Assembly (NCBI GenBank): GCA_020746105.1
Contig: CM036617.1
Coordinates: 38,159,898 to 38,223,897, forward strand
Origin: Trogon surrucura
Taxonomy: Eukaryota; Chordata; Aves; Trogoniformes; Trogonidae
DNA: 64,000 nucleotides
Reading direction: 5' to 3'
The notes under the pieces are model-generated. The model made no database searches and was not told the origin of the DNA. It saw only the letters and a program-made list of their open reading frames with translations. The translations under genes and the position numbers were made by a program. This document shows positions 1-10,964 of this stretch, piece by piece. How positions within the stretch are numbered: the stretch's first letter is position 1; the number at the start of each line of letters is the position of its first letter.

Positions 1-2392
1 TATGTTTATTCTTAGTAAGATTTGTCTTAAGATGTCTTGAAAATTGCACAATTAAATGTTTTTAATTTCCTTCTACATTTTTTTTTATATTCCTGTCTTT
101 TTATTTCCCTCCTTTGACTTTCCTGAGAGTGATTAAATTTTAATTCATGATGTTTCAACTGCTGTCTGAGATACTTTGTGCCCCAAATCCCAGCATCTCA
201 AGCAAACAAATAAAACTCATTTTACTTTTCTTCCCTACTTGTATTGCTACTGTGTCCTGTCAAAAGTCACGCACTAGCCCAAATTCAACAAAATACTACA
301 TAATTAAACAAAATCACAGATAAATTTGACAATTTTGACACTTGTGGCTCAACAGTTTGCCCTCTAGTGGTGAGAGATGCACCACTAGGTATGGGCTCTG
401 CAGGTGTTTCAGCACAACTGGCTAACAAGCACAACAGAGTTCACGTCCTACCTGAAAAGCAGCATTGCGATGCCACACCACCAGAATCTAGACAAAGGTT
501 TTAATTTCCTCACCTTAGGTGCTATGAACATTTGAGTTTTGGTAGTTTGCAAGATTCATCTTCTAACTTGACAGAAACTTGCATTTTGATTAGTAATTGG
601 ATTAGTATGTCAATGTCGTGGCACTTATCTTCTACTAGTGTAGAAGGTGTTATTACATATTGTTGGATTGCATATGCTATAAATACTACCAAGTCCAACG
701 ACTGTTTATCAAGGAAAATATGAATGTTTACATAGGAAAGTATATTTAAAAAAACCCAACCAAACTCTTTAAAAGTTACTATTTTAGATTTCCAAGTAAA
801 AAATATTTGACTTCAAATCCTCTAACATACCAATGTAATTTTTCAATAACACTGACATATAAAATATTAGCTAGCTGGAGGGCATTATTTTGTTTAGAAA
901 TGCTACTGGAGTTCTTACAAAAAAACCCCTTGCTGGCAAGCATGTTCTTGGATGGCTTTGGAGTTCTGATAGCTTGTAGACTAAGGGAAAGGGAGGACAA
1001 AATGAAACCTCAGGGATCAATCCTTAAAATATGCAACACTGAAAAATTTGAAAAAATCAGGAAGATACAAACCTGAAGTTTCAAAACTGCAGGACTATGA
1101 GGTAGAAGTGTGAATATCCACTGGAGCTAATCAACAGAGCAAGTCAACATTGCCATCGGAGCTTGCATCTTATCAGCTCAGTTGGGTGGGATGGTCTAGA
1201 CAGGATAGGGCAGATGCTGCACTGTGAAGCTCCATATTTCCTGAACAGAAGGTCTTCCTTAAGAGACAATTTTAAACCACCAGTATCTCATGAGACATAG
1301 AATATTGCCAATACTATAATGACATACAGGTGAAAAAAAGGGAAAACTGAGAAAGTAGGAACAAATCCAAACTTTTCTGAAGTTTCAGAAAGGTTTACTT
1401 TCACTCAAAATCAAAACTGTTTCTTACAATGCTTCCAAATATGACACTGCGCTTGGGAGCTAACCTATTCCTCCCCTCTTGTAAAAGTCCTCTCTTTATG
1501 TTTTAAAAACTGACACATAGTCTTCCCTTCACTGGTTTTTAATAAATTCCTCACCTTTACATGACAATGTTCTGTGTCTGGTCTGCTCACCTACCTCTCA
1601 CCTTTTGACATAGCAAGTGGATTTAGAGATGTAATGAAGAATATTTTAAATCTGAAATAATGCTCAGGCTACTATCTGATCCAAACCCCACAGGATACCA
1701 CACAATTCTTAGTTCCTCATGGGTGACCAAAACCTTCCATCTTTTACTGTGAACAGTTCATTTAACACATTAGAAGGTATCTTCTTGCCTTTTAAAGTGT
1801 AGGCAAAAAAAAAGAAACAATAAAGGCATTATTACAGCTCAAGGGTATCTTACCGGTACGGGAGAGGCCATTGGGCTATTCATCTTAATCAGAAAAAGAG
1901 ATGGTTCCAGGAAAAGACACTGAGGACATGCACCTTTATCTTCTCCCTCTAACAGTAAGAAAACAGGACAGCCACAAGTACGATCTTATAGCTATACCCA
2001 TAGCTCAGGAACAACGAATGTCATCCCTGGCTGTGTCACAAACATCCCCTGGGATCCATTGCAGTCATTTCCTTCCAGACTGTTTAGACATTTAAATCTT
2101 CACTCAAGGAACACTTGAGAATCTGTGCTGTGGACTTTCAGGGTCCCAGTTTCCTAATGTAAAATACGAATAACAAAGATTCTCTACTGTCACCCACGTT
2201 ATAGTTTTCAGCAGTATTAAAAGAAGATGTTCCAGTGACTGAGATGACATAACTATAATTTAGATCATTACATAAGATCCATGTAAGTCTTTATGTTGTG
2301 TGTTTGTGTGAAGAGCTACTAAGTCTAATGAAGAGAGTCAGGGGAAGAAACCTAAAATATATTTGAGCCATCTGGATTTTGGAATCCAGAAT
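1..2392. other. Unique AT-rich DNA, no gene seen
   Basis: No repeat family, exon or RNA gene could be recognised. The open frames are short and have no familiar motifs. The only item that stands out is the CTCF-like motif near 358-388, listed separately. Confidence 0.6.
358..388 (-). promoter_or_regulatory. CTCF-like core motif inside a short inverted repeat
   Basis: The minus strand at 359-370 reads CCACTAGAGGGC, which fits all 12 positions of the vertebrate CTCF core (CCASYAGRKGGC). The plus strand at 364-372 (CTAGTGGTG) is the exact reverse complement of 380-388 (CACCACTAG), with a 7-base spacer. A 12-position match with four two-fold degenerate sites is expected about 0.1 times in both strands of 64 kb under equal base use, so this may be real, but sequence alone cannot show binding. 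Confidence 0.35.
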
Positions 2393-2646
2393 GTCCTTCC
2401 CTTCCCTTCCCTTCCCTTCCTTCCCTTCCCTTCCCTTCCCTTCCCTTCCCTTCCTTCCCTTCCCTTCCCTTCCCTTCCCTTCCCTTCCCTTCCTTCCCTT
2501 CCCTTCCCTTCCCTTCCCTTCCCTTCCTTCCCTTCCCTTCCCTTCCCTTCCCTTCCCTTCCTTCCCTTCCCTTCCCTTCCCTTCCCTTCCCTTCCTTCCC
2601 TTCCCTTCCCTTCCCTTCCCTTCCCTTCCCTTCCCTTCCCTTCCCA
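2393..2646. repeat. CCCTT pentanucleotide array with higher-order structure
   Basis: About 250 bp of pure polypyrimidine built from 5-bp TTCCC units. A shortened 4-bp TTCC unit occurs at 2417, 2451, 2490, 2524, 2558 and 2592, so the spacings are 34, 39, 34, 34 and 34 bp. The array is therefore a 34-bp higher-order repeat (six 5-mers plus one 4-mer) with one 39-bp variant; the last 50 bp are uniform 5-mers. The open frames across it on both strands (Pro/Ser/Phe/Leu or Gly/Arg/Glu/Lys runs) are translations of the repeat, not genes. Perfect homopurine-homopyrimidine tracts like this can form triplex DNA. Confidence 0.97.
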
Positions 2647-2671
2647 TTTTCCCTTTTTAAACCTGCAGTAC

Positions 2672-3196
2672 TGTGTCTGGCTAGTTCATTTTATTCATAA
2701 CAGCATGTACGATGCTGTGTTTTAGACTGGTGACCAAAACTGTGTTAATAACACACTAATGTTTTAGCTGTTGCTGAACAGCAGTTGCACAGTGTCAAGG
2801 GTTTCTGTTTCTCATTCTACTTCACTACAAGCATTAGACTGGGAGTGGGCAGAGCTTGGAAGGGGTAGCAGGGACAGCTGACTGCAGCTGACCAAGGAGA
2901 AATTCTATGGCATAGAGCATCATTCTCCAATGGAGAGGTAGCCTTTCCAAGGTAGCTGTGGCTTGGAGACTGTCTGGGAATCAGTCTACTGGTGAGAGGT
3001 GGTGAGTGATTGCCTTTCCATCATCTGTTGCTTTGATTGCGGAGGTTTTTTTCCCTTTGCTTATTAAACTGTCTTTACCATGACCCATGAGCTTTACTTG
3101 TTTTTGCCCTTCCAATTCTCTTCCTCATCCCACTGCGGGCAGAGAATGTGAGCACCTGATGGGTGTTTAGTTGCTGGCTGGTGTCAAACCTTCACA
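2672..3196 (+). mobile_element. Solo LTR of an avian endogenous retrovirus (fossil)
   Basis: About 525 bp beginning TGTGTCTGGC and ending CTTCACA. It carries blocks I recognise from a common avian LTR type: the GTTGCTGAACAGCAGTTGCACAG stretch near 2769 (read here as a family marker), GACAGCTGACTGCAGCTGACC near 2873, and the polyadenylation-side block with ATTAAACTGTCTTT near 3064 followed by CCCATGAGCTTT. No internal retroviral sequence flanks it, so it is a solo LTR. I could not find matching target duplications, so the ends are approximate. It starts only 26 bp after the CCCTT array. It is old and degenerate. Confidence 0.7.
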
Positions 3197-5365
3197 CCTG
3201 TTGTTTATTTAATTCCATTCAACTACTTACCTCAGAGATGATCTTCTGATTCTCACAAGAATTTTCATTTTCAAGACTCAGGGAATTATCTGTATGGATA
3301 TCACAAAATTCTGTTAGGATCATTTTTAAGTGGATGAGCTTTTTTTTTTTAATATATTTATATATAGTGTGCAATAAACATTTCACAGGATTGCACATGA
3401 GGTATAAATCACTCTAGCACTGATTCCAAACTGGTGAACTACTTCTGCTTAGGACTATTTTTTTTTAATTATTATTGGAATATAGGTATAAATTTTACAC
3501 TATCGATGGCAATATTTTCCAGAAAGTATTTAAGTGTATGGTTAAATTGGTACATGAAAAACTGATCCTTCTATATCTTTTTAACAATATCTACAACTGA
3601 CTTTCTTAGAATGCATGTCTGAAGAAATTATGTTTAAAGTATTCTTAGGAATGATTAAATATTAGTAGGTATTTCTTAGAACTATATTCTTATTAGCATT
3701 CAGATCTGATGATTAGCAATATATTCTTATTAACAGTATGTTCTTATTAACAATCAGACCTGATCAACTTGTTAATAAGATTGTAGGGAGGCAAAAAGAA
3801 AGTCCCAAAAGAAAATGGTCAGGCTATGTCTTTTAAGTGACTTATTTGTCATTTTAACATATCCAAGATGCCTGAGAAATAGAATTAACACAGTAAGTGA
3901 AAAATCTATATATATGTCCTATTGCTGGCAGTGCACATTCATTTGAAAACCTGAATTAAGCTTTTAATACGAAACAACAGATAAAACACAGCCTGTTGTT
4001 ACTGATGATGCCCTTCCTATTGTTTGAAAACTCAGCTCATCGGCACCATGACCTTAGGCTTGAGAAGGGTGTTCACTACAGGTATTCACATGTCATGCTG
4101 AATAAAATCAGCTTCCATCAAGAAATGAGCTGAAATGTAACATACTCATAAAGAAACTCTCAAATTTTCTCAAAGATATAAGGGTCTCAGAAATCCCTAG
4201 AAATTTCCTCTTTATACTGCTTTCAGTGTAAATTCTGTGTATCTGCATCTCTATTATTCCTGTTCGTTTAGACTGTTAACACTTACTCAGCCACACCTGT
4301 ATGTGCTGTTTCTTTAATGAAATATAGTGCCTTGAAAAACTTAAGGTCAGAAGGGAGTTATTAAAGTAGAGTTAAAAGAAGGATTTCACACACTGTTTGC
4401 AAGGCAGAGGATTCATCTACCAGACTTTTCTTTTCCTGTCTCTACAGACTTTTGCCTTTTAATCCTTCATAAAGATTATTTGATTGGAATTATATTTAAA
4501 AAGTGTAAGCATTTGCTCTAACAACATGCTTGTAACTATCATTGGAAAATGTATTAAAGCTGCTGTCAAGCTGGCTAACTGATGTGAAAAATCCTTCTTC
4601 GATCCAATGAGGAATGAATATCATCACAGTTTAGTTTTAAAGACAGTAGCAAGCATCTTAGCAGAAAGTAAAATAACTAGCTTGGAAAGCTTTTAAGAAA
4701 ATTAAATTTTAAATTTCCAGTAATACAGAAAAAGTTTTAAAGCTTCGTGCTTGTAAGTTAATGATGCTTAGCCACTTATAAAAGCAGTGCATTTTAAAAT
4801 AACATCAACAAAAGCATCCACATTGTGCAGTTTAAATAAGATTAAAAAACATCAGTGCTCCGATGAAAACACATTAGCATTAGAGGAGACAAAAACATAT
4901 CTAATAAGTGATAAAACTAGGATTAGACTGGAAAGTGAACTGGATTAACTTCTTGTTATTTTAGTTGGGTTTTTTTAAAGATAAGATGTGAAAATGTGTG
5001 GGAAAGATCGTCTACACATGCGGTTGGTAACAAGTTGCTGTGCCACTGTCATACCAAAACAGATCAATGTTCCATCTACTCTGAAATACCACCTCAAACA
5101 CTGAAAAGTATTGCAAACTGTGGAGATAGGACGCAACGTAACAAAGAACAATTAAAAAAAAAATCTTGTTCATATCATCCATCTGATGATTTTTGCCCTG
5201 ACATGAAAATGTTTACATTCTCCTTTTATATATAGTGTAACTGGGAAATGTTTGAAAAGGGACAGTGTATAGGCACACCATTAGCTAATAGGGGCTAATA
5301 TGTTAGAAGCTTTGATACAGCTGAAGCGACATTTCTAAGACACTCATGATGTAAAGGAACAAGAC
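3197..5365. other. Unique AT-rich DNA with a small hairpin-forming cluster
   Basis: No gene or known repeat was recognised. Near 3687-3780 there is a local repeat of TTCTTATTAAC-type words and a 12-bp perfect inverted repeat, listed separately. Confidence 0.55.
3742..3780. repeat. 12-bp perfect inverted repeat
   Basis: TCTTATTAACAA at 3742-3753 is the exact reverse complement of TTGTTAATAAGA at 3769-3780, with a 15-base spacer. Upstream, TTCTTATTA words recur near 3688 and 3724, and ATCAGATCTGAT / ATCAGACCTGAT variants near 3701 and 3754, which suggests a decayed local duplication. No function is implied. Confidence 0.8.
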
Positions 5366-5799
5366 AGAGACGGGCTACCAAGATGGTAACGGGCTTAGAA
5401 AACAAGTCGTATGAGGAAAGGCTGAGGAATTTGGGACTGTTTAGCCTAGAGAGGAGGAGACTAAGGGAAGACCTCATTGCTCTATACAACCACCTGAAGG
5501 GAGGTTGTAGAGAGGAGAGGCTTGGTCTGTTCTGCCTAGTGGAGAGTGATAAGACAAGGGGAAATGGATCCAAATTGTGCCAGGGGAGGTTCAGGTTAGA
5601 TATTAGGAAGAATTTCATTACTGAAAGGGAACAGGCTGTCCAGGGAGGTGGTTGAGTCACCGGCCCTGGAGGTGTTTAAGAGAAAAGGGAATGTTGCGTT
5701 GGGGGGGATTGTTTAGCCAATTGATAGGGCTGGGACAACGGCTGGACTCGATGATCTTCTAGGTCTCTTCCAGCTGAAACTATTCTATGATTCTATGAT
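5366..5799 (+). mobile_element. CR1 LINE, 5'-truncated 3' end
   Basis: Ends in TATTCTATGATTCTATGAT at 5781-5799, the octamer tail of avian CR1 elements. The open frame at 5383-5655 encodes the extreme C-terminus of CR1 ORF2: [21 protein letters not shown], followed by [10 protein letters not shown]. The 3' UTR block (GGACTCGATGATCTTCTAGGTCTCTTCC) also matches the family. CR1 moves by target-primed reverse transcription; this copy lacks the endonuclease and nearly all the reverse transcriptase and is dead. Confidence 0.93.
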
Positions 5800-8700
5800 A
5801 AGTGATGGACCTATAGTCTCAACTTTACATGTGGCCTTAAATTTGAAGAAGTATTAAGGGTATTATATTTTTATAGTTGTTGCAGGTTAAAATCACATAA
5901 AAACCGTCCTTTTGAGGTGCTTAACGGTTTTGAATACAAAACCTTCGAAAACAGTTTTAGCAAAATTATTATTCTCTTTGGAAAAGAGAATTCTTTGGAA
6001 AAATGGAAAGGGGAATAAAGAGAGTTATTTGGAAAAACTGTAAGGGGAATAAATTAGTCTCTCAACTGAAAAGACAAAAACAATGTAAGAAAAATTAAAT
6101 TGAAGGTACAGGGTGTAAAAACAAATGTTATGATTTACCTGAAAGCAGATAAACATGGAAAAATATCGTATGTATTGGAAAATAAATCCTACAATTAACA
6201 TACACTACAGATATAAGCATTAGACCCAAGTAAACTGCTTATTACATACCTCTGATCTTGATAAAATTCAAGCAATAAATCAGTTCTTTTCTATCAATAT
6301 ATCCATAAAGACAAGACTCTAAAGACATGAAGGAATGCATTGACAGGTGTAAGATTTTAAAATGAAAACTTTATATCCCTAATTAGCTTTTCTAGGTTTA
6401 AATTCTGCATGGAGACCAGAGGAATAAGAACAGAGAAAGAGAATAAGAATTCACCCCCATTAGATCTGAGGACAAGAATATGTATCCCTGTAGCAAGAGA
6501 AAAGAAATAAAGCACCTAGTAGACTGGAGAAACTATAAACCTTAAATGAATTACTCTCCTAACGATGTCAAGATCCATGTCTCTCCATGTCATTTGTTGT
6601 ATTATCAACTGTCTTTACTAGAAATTTTTCATGGTGTGCTGATGAATAGGTACACAGTAAGGTCTGTGCCAGATTGTCCCCCTTCTCTTTACTCCATTTG
6701 AGACTTATTCATCCCCAGAAAGCACTAACCAAATGTACTCATTAACCTACAAGTAATAACTGTTGATTAAAATTTGTTTTGTATGAGGGAAAGGGGTAAT
6801 GAATGATTTTTGTTGCAAGTGCATTTTCAGTAATATCAGTTTTAATTTAACACCCTTTGTAGCTAGGCTTCTGGATCTGTCTTCTACTTCACTACCAAAT
6901 TAGATAGATGTTATTGTAATGGTTCTAAGAACAATTCCTGCCATATATGAAATGTGTTTTTTATGACATGGAGATAAAAAGCCAGTCAATGGACTAAAAT
7001 AACATTGACCTAAAAATATGAAAAAAAAAAAAAAGATAAATTATTCCTCTTTTTTTTTTTTTTCACAGCACAACAATCTGAAAGTTCACATGGATGAAAA
7101 TATTACGATATACTGGCTTCAAATTGTAGTTCAAACTAAAAGTTTAATTTTTTTTTTAAATGACATTTCTGAGCTAACTTCTCAGAATAATGATCTTACA
7201 AATTATGCTGGGTCCCTGCAACACTAACATAATATGAATGAAAGATACTGTAAAACTGATCTTTATCCAGCTTCTATGCAAATTTTAAATCAGAATAGGA
7301 ATTTTAATGTTTAAAAATTAAAGACCTTCTTTAAAAATTAAAACATTTACAGTCTTTCTTCTGACTATTTAAAAAAAACCCCACACACAGAAAAAAGAAA
7401 ACTAGTTAGCAGTCTTTTCTTTTTGAATTCTAAAGATATTAGTATCACAAGTGACGTCACTTATAGCAAGGTGACTCTGAACAGCAATTGCCTGAGAAAC
7501 TTCCTTTGCAATTTGTGTTATATTTAAAAGTTTCAGCTTCTTCATTGTAAACAATGTTTCTTGTACTTTATGCCTATGGAAAACCAAGTTAAAGAGAACA
7601 ACGAAGATGTGTCTAAATCTGGTATGAAATGAAGTCTCAGAGTTCAGGTATCAATGTGGATAAAGTTTAGGCTAGTACTCAAGGGTAAGTCATGACTCTG
7701 TGATCGGGTTTATATTTTGCAAACTTTAAAAATAAATATTACAGATAAGTAACATAAATTCAGTAGATGGAGACCATAATTATCAATAAGGCATTCCTGT
7801 GGGGTTTCTACTGAAGTTGTCCTGATGTCAGAATACAGTCTTTTTCAAGTTAATATTTGATCTAGAGGTAAAATAAGATGGGGTCAACTATTATCTGGAA
7901 AACCCCTCAGAACTCAGAGAGTTTATATTTCCAGTGGCCTCCTCTGAGTCAGATCTAATAGCACTTTTGAGGGGTTAGTTCCCTGAACAGAGACTTCTAA
8001 TGTCATTTGAGATTCCCTAGGTTATCACAAGTAGCTTCTTACTGACAAACCAGAAGGGAATACAGGTCATTCTTAGGTTTTATGTCATACTTGCCAACTG
8101 CTTGGAGATATCTTGGATACCCCAGGGCTTCTCAGATGCCATTAAGTGGTTTTGCATCTGAGGAACTAAAATGACCCTTATTGCTTGTCTCTCCATAATC
8201 AGTTTTGAAAGAAAAAGCAAAACACATTTTAACAATAAGCAGCTGTAGCAATCTAGAAGGCTTTTACCACTCTTTTTTTCTTTCAGTTCTGACCTTATTC
8301 AATACTGTTATGTTAAAAATCTTGTTAAAGGGGAAAGAGGAAACATACCTTATGCATAAAGCCCATAATTTATTGTTAGTGGAGTGGCTATTTTAACAAT
8401 CTAATACAGGAAGCGTTAGTTATATTTTTGCTAAAATTATTTTACAACTTTCTCTTCTATGATCTGCAGTTGCATATTGAATCTGAAAATATCTATGATA
8501 GTTTCTAGCTATGCTAGATACTCATTCTTTTTTGTTTGTTACCTCTAAAACCAATTTTGTCCAGCTGCATTTCTGTAACTGACCATGGGTGAGTTATTTA
8601 CAAGCTGTGGGGGCTCCAGTGTCATCCTGTACTCCATCCCTTGTCCCTTATCATACAATTCTTGTGCTCTTCTGTGCTGCATCTCTACTTCCCAAAGCTT

Positions 8701-10769
8701 CTGTTGTCAGCCCAAGTCTGTATTTCTCTATTCTACATCATCTTAGAACCATTTCATTTGGCATAGAAAATATTACTTGTCATTACTATGATTGCACCAT
8801 ATATGACAGGAAAAACAAATTAGCCGTAACCACCCAATCAGAAGAAAAAATTTATATGAGAGCTGAATCAAATAAAAACAAAGCTGAAGGCGGGTCAAGA
8901 AAAATCGAGACAAAGAATTCCCGACAAACCTCAGTTCTAAGACCTTGCAAGCTTATTTTAAAATTTGTGTGCTTTACTAACTGTGGATACATTGTATTAT
9001 AGGCTCCAAGATTACAGTACTTGCAGAAAAAGAAACACTATCTCGTATATTGCATCAGTTTTATACTCACAAACATTTTTTCTAGTACAAATAAGACTCA
9101 AATTTTAATTTATTTATTTTTTAAAATACAGCAGTGAATTTCACATTTATGACTGGACCTGAAATCATTTATCAAAGAGAAGAAAATATCCAAAATATGG
9201 AACTTAAAGCACCTGAACCATCTTCTGAATCTGGGAAGTGAACAGGCAAGTGAGATTGCTGCTTATCCTGTCCTGAGCCTGCTACCAGAACAGAGAAAAT
9301 TTTTAAAAGGCTATTGCAGATATCTTAGACGTGCTAGTTTTGTTTGCTGTGTTTGTTTGTTTGGTTTACCTCAATTGTATGTAGGGAGTTAGTATCTGGC
9401 AGGCCGTGAAACCGGTCTATATAGCTTACTTGAATCTAAGCACTGTAATATTTTTAACATTTGTATTGATTAAGTTCAGTAAAAATGTCATGGCAGGAGG
9501 TCAGAATATGACTCAAAGTAATGGTTTGCTTATTTCTGAGATATGTAAAGAGCTTTCACAAAAAAAAATCTATACTTTTTTTTCTCTTCCTCTTAATGTG
9601 TGCTCATTTAATAGAAAATCTTGTGCTGTTTTGCCATTGTATTTTTGAGGCCCTAAGCAACAAACAGAGAACAGTATTGTGTTAAGACTGCTGAATCTGT
9701 AATGGAGGGTGCTGGATAGCTCAGGAACAATTTCTTTATTGAATTTCTCCTGAATTGTCTCAGGGAAAATGGCTTAGTAGATGTGGGATACATCTATCAA
9801 AGCTTGCTGCCATGAAAGGACAGCAGGCATGATTTTGTGTTACTCTTGTCTACCTTTTTAATCCTCTTGTCACAAGTAAGTAATGAAATAAGTGTTTATT
9901 GAGCATTCCATTAACAGAAGGAATCCTGGCAAAACCTTGTATAAACATGTCAGAAGACAGACGACGTTGTAACTTCAAAGTTCCCTGGCTGTACCTACAA
10001 TATGAAGCCTGAAGTAGACTTCAGAGCAGGCTCACAATAGATAAATTTTGGCTCTTTTTAAGTTGATAAATAAAGACAGGCCAGAGATTAATTCCTGGTC
10101 CTGAAGGCATCTGGAAGATGCTTGGTTTTGACCCACATTGACTCACTAGATTAGATTTTTCTCAGAGAGATCTAGTTGAAGTAAAGGAAATCTGAACTAT
10201 GGACCAACATAACAATTAAGCGGAGTAGACAGTAACACTTCACATACTTGCATGATTGTGTGCCAGGGACTGTTTCTTGGCACTAAGCCTGCGTACTACA
10301 GCACAACTTACAGACCTAAGTCTTCTACCCTCCCAGTTATGCTAGCCACAAGGCATTGACTATCATGAATAATCTTTAGTCCATGTGAATGACAAATCAT
10401 TGTCAAGCACTGTTGTAGAGTGGTGGCTGGCACAGACTAAATGATGGGAGTTATTTTTCCTAACACTTTAATACTGTGGGTTTAAAAATCTCATGCCTGT
10501 ACCCATTAAACTTTCCTGGAATAGGCGTAGCCTTGCAGATTCAGTGCTCAAGGTTTCTCCTTGTCCTTTGTTTATTTAGTAATATAGAAGTACGCTGAGA
10601 CCTGTGAACTATTTGCCTTCATTGTTGTCTGTTGAATTGTTTGTAGCCTCACTTAACATGTTTTCATTATGCTTAGAGAAAAAGAAAAAAAAAAACAACC
10701 CAACAAAACAAGCCTGAAGTACTGCTGCTGCATATGACAGTCAGTTTTAACTGACCTGGCAGACTAAAA
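5800..10769. other. Unique AT-rich DNA, no gene seen
   Basis: Several frames up to 137 codons (for example 8589-9002 on the plus strand) show no recognisable domain, no splice-bounded exon pattern that I can defend and no codon bias. Short poly-A and poly-T runs occur near 7020-7065. Nothing else could be supported. Confidence 0.5.
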
Positions 10770-10964
10770 GAGTGGCAAGACACTGGAATAGATTCCCCAG
10801 AGAAGTTGTGGAAGCCCTCTACCTGGAAGTGTTCAAGGCCAGGTTAGATGGGGCTTTGAGTTATCTGGTCGTGGAAGGTGCCCCTGCCCATAACAGAGGG
10901 ATTGAAACTAGATGATTTTTAAGGTCCCTTCCAACTCAAACCATTCTCTGACTCTGTGATTCTA
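10770..10964 (+). mobile_element. CR1 LINE 3' end, short
   Basis: The text AGACACTGGAATAGATTCCC to the tail ATTCTCTGACTCTGTGATTCT is the last codons of ORF2 and the 3' UTR of CR1, including GGTCCCTTCCAACTC just before the tail. It is 5'-truncated to about 195 bp and diverged. Confidence 0.9.

Noticed and set aside
2393-2646. CRISPR-like regular repeat spacing
   Set aside because: No unique spacers; it is a simple-sequence array in a vertebrate genome.
2291-2725. Long frames on both strands rich in Pro/Ser/Leu or Gly/Arg/Glu
   Set aside because: They are translations of the CCCTT array; every frame of such a repeat stays open.
8589-9002. 137-codon frame that might be an exon or small gene
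   Set aside because: No recognisable domain, low-complexity C-terminal half, no promoter or splice context I can defend; a length of this order is expected by chance in 64 kb.
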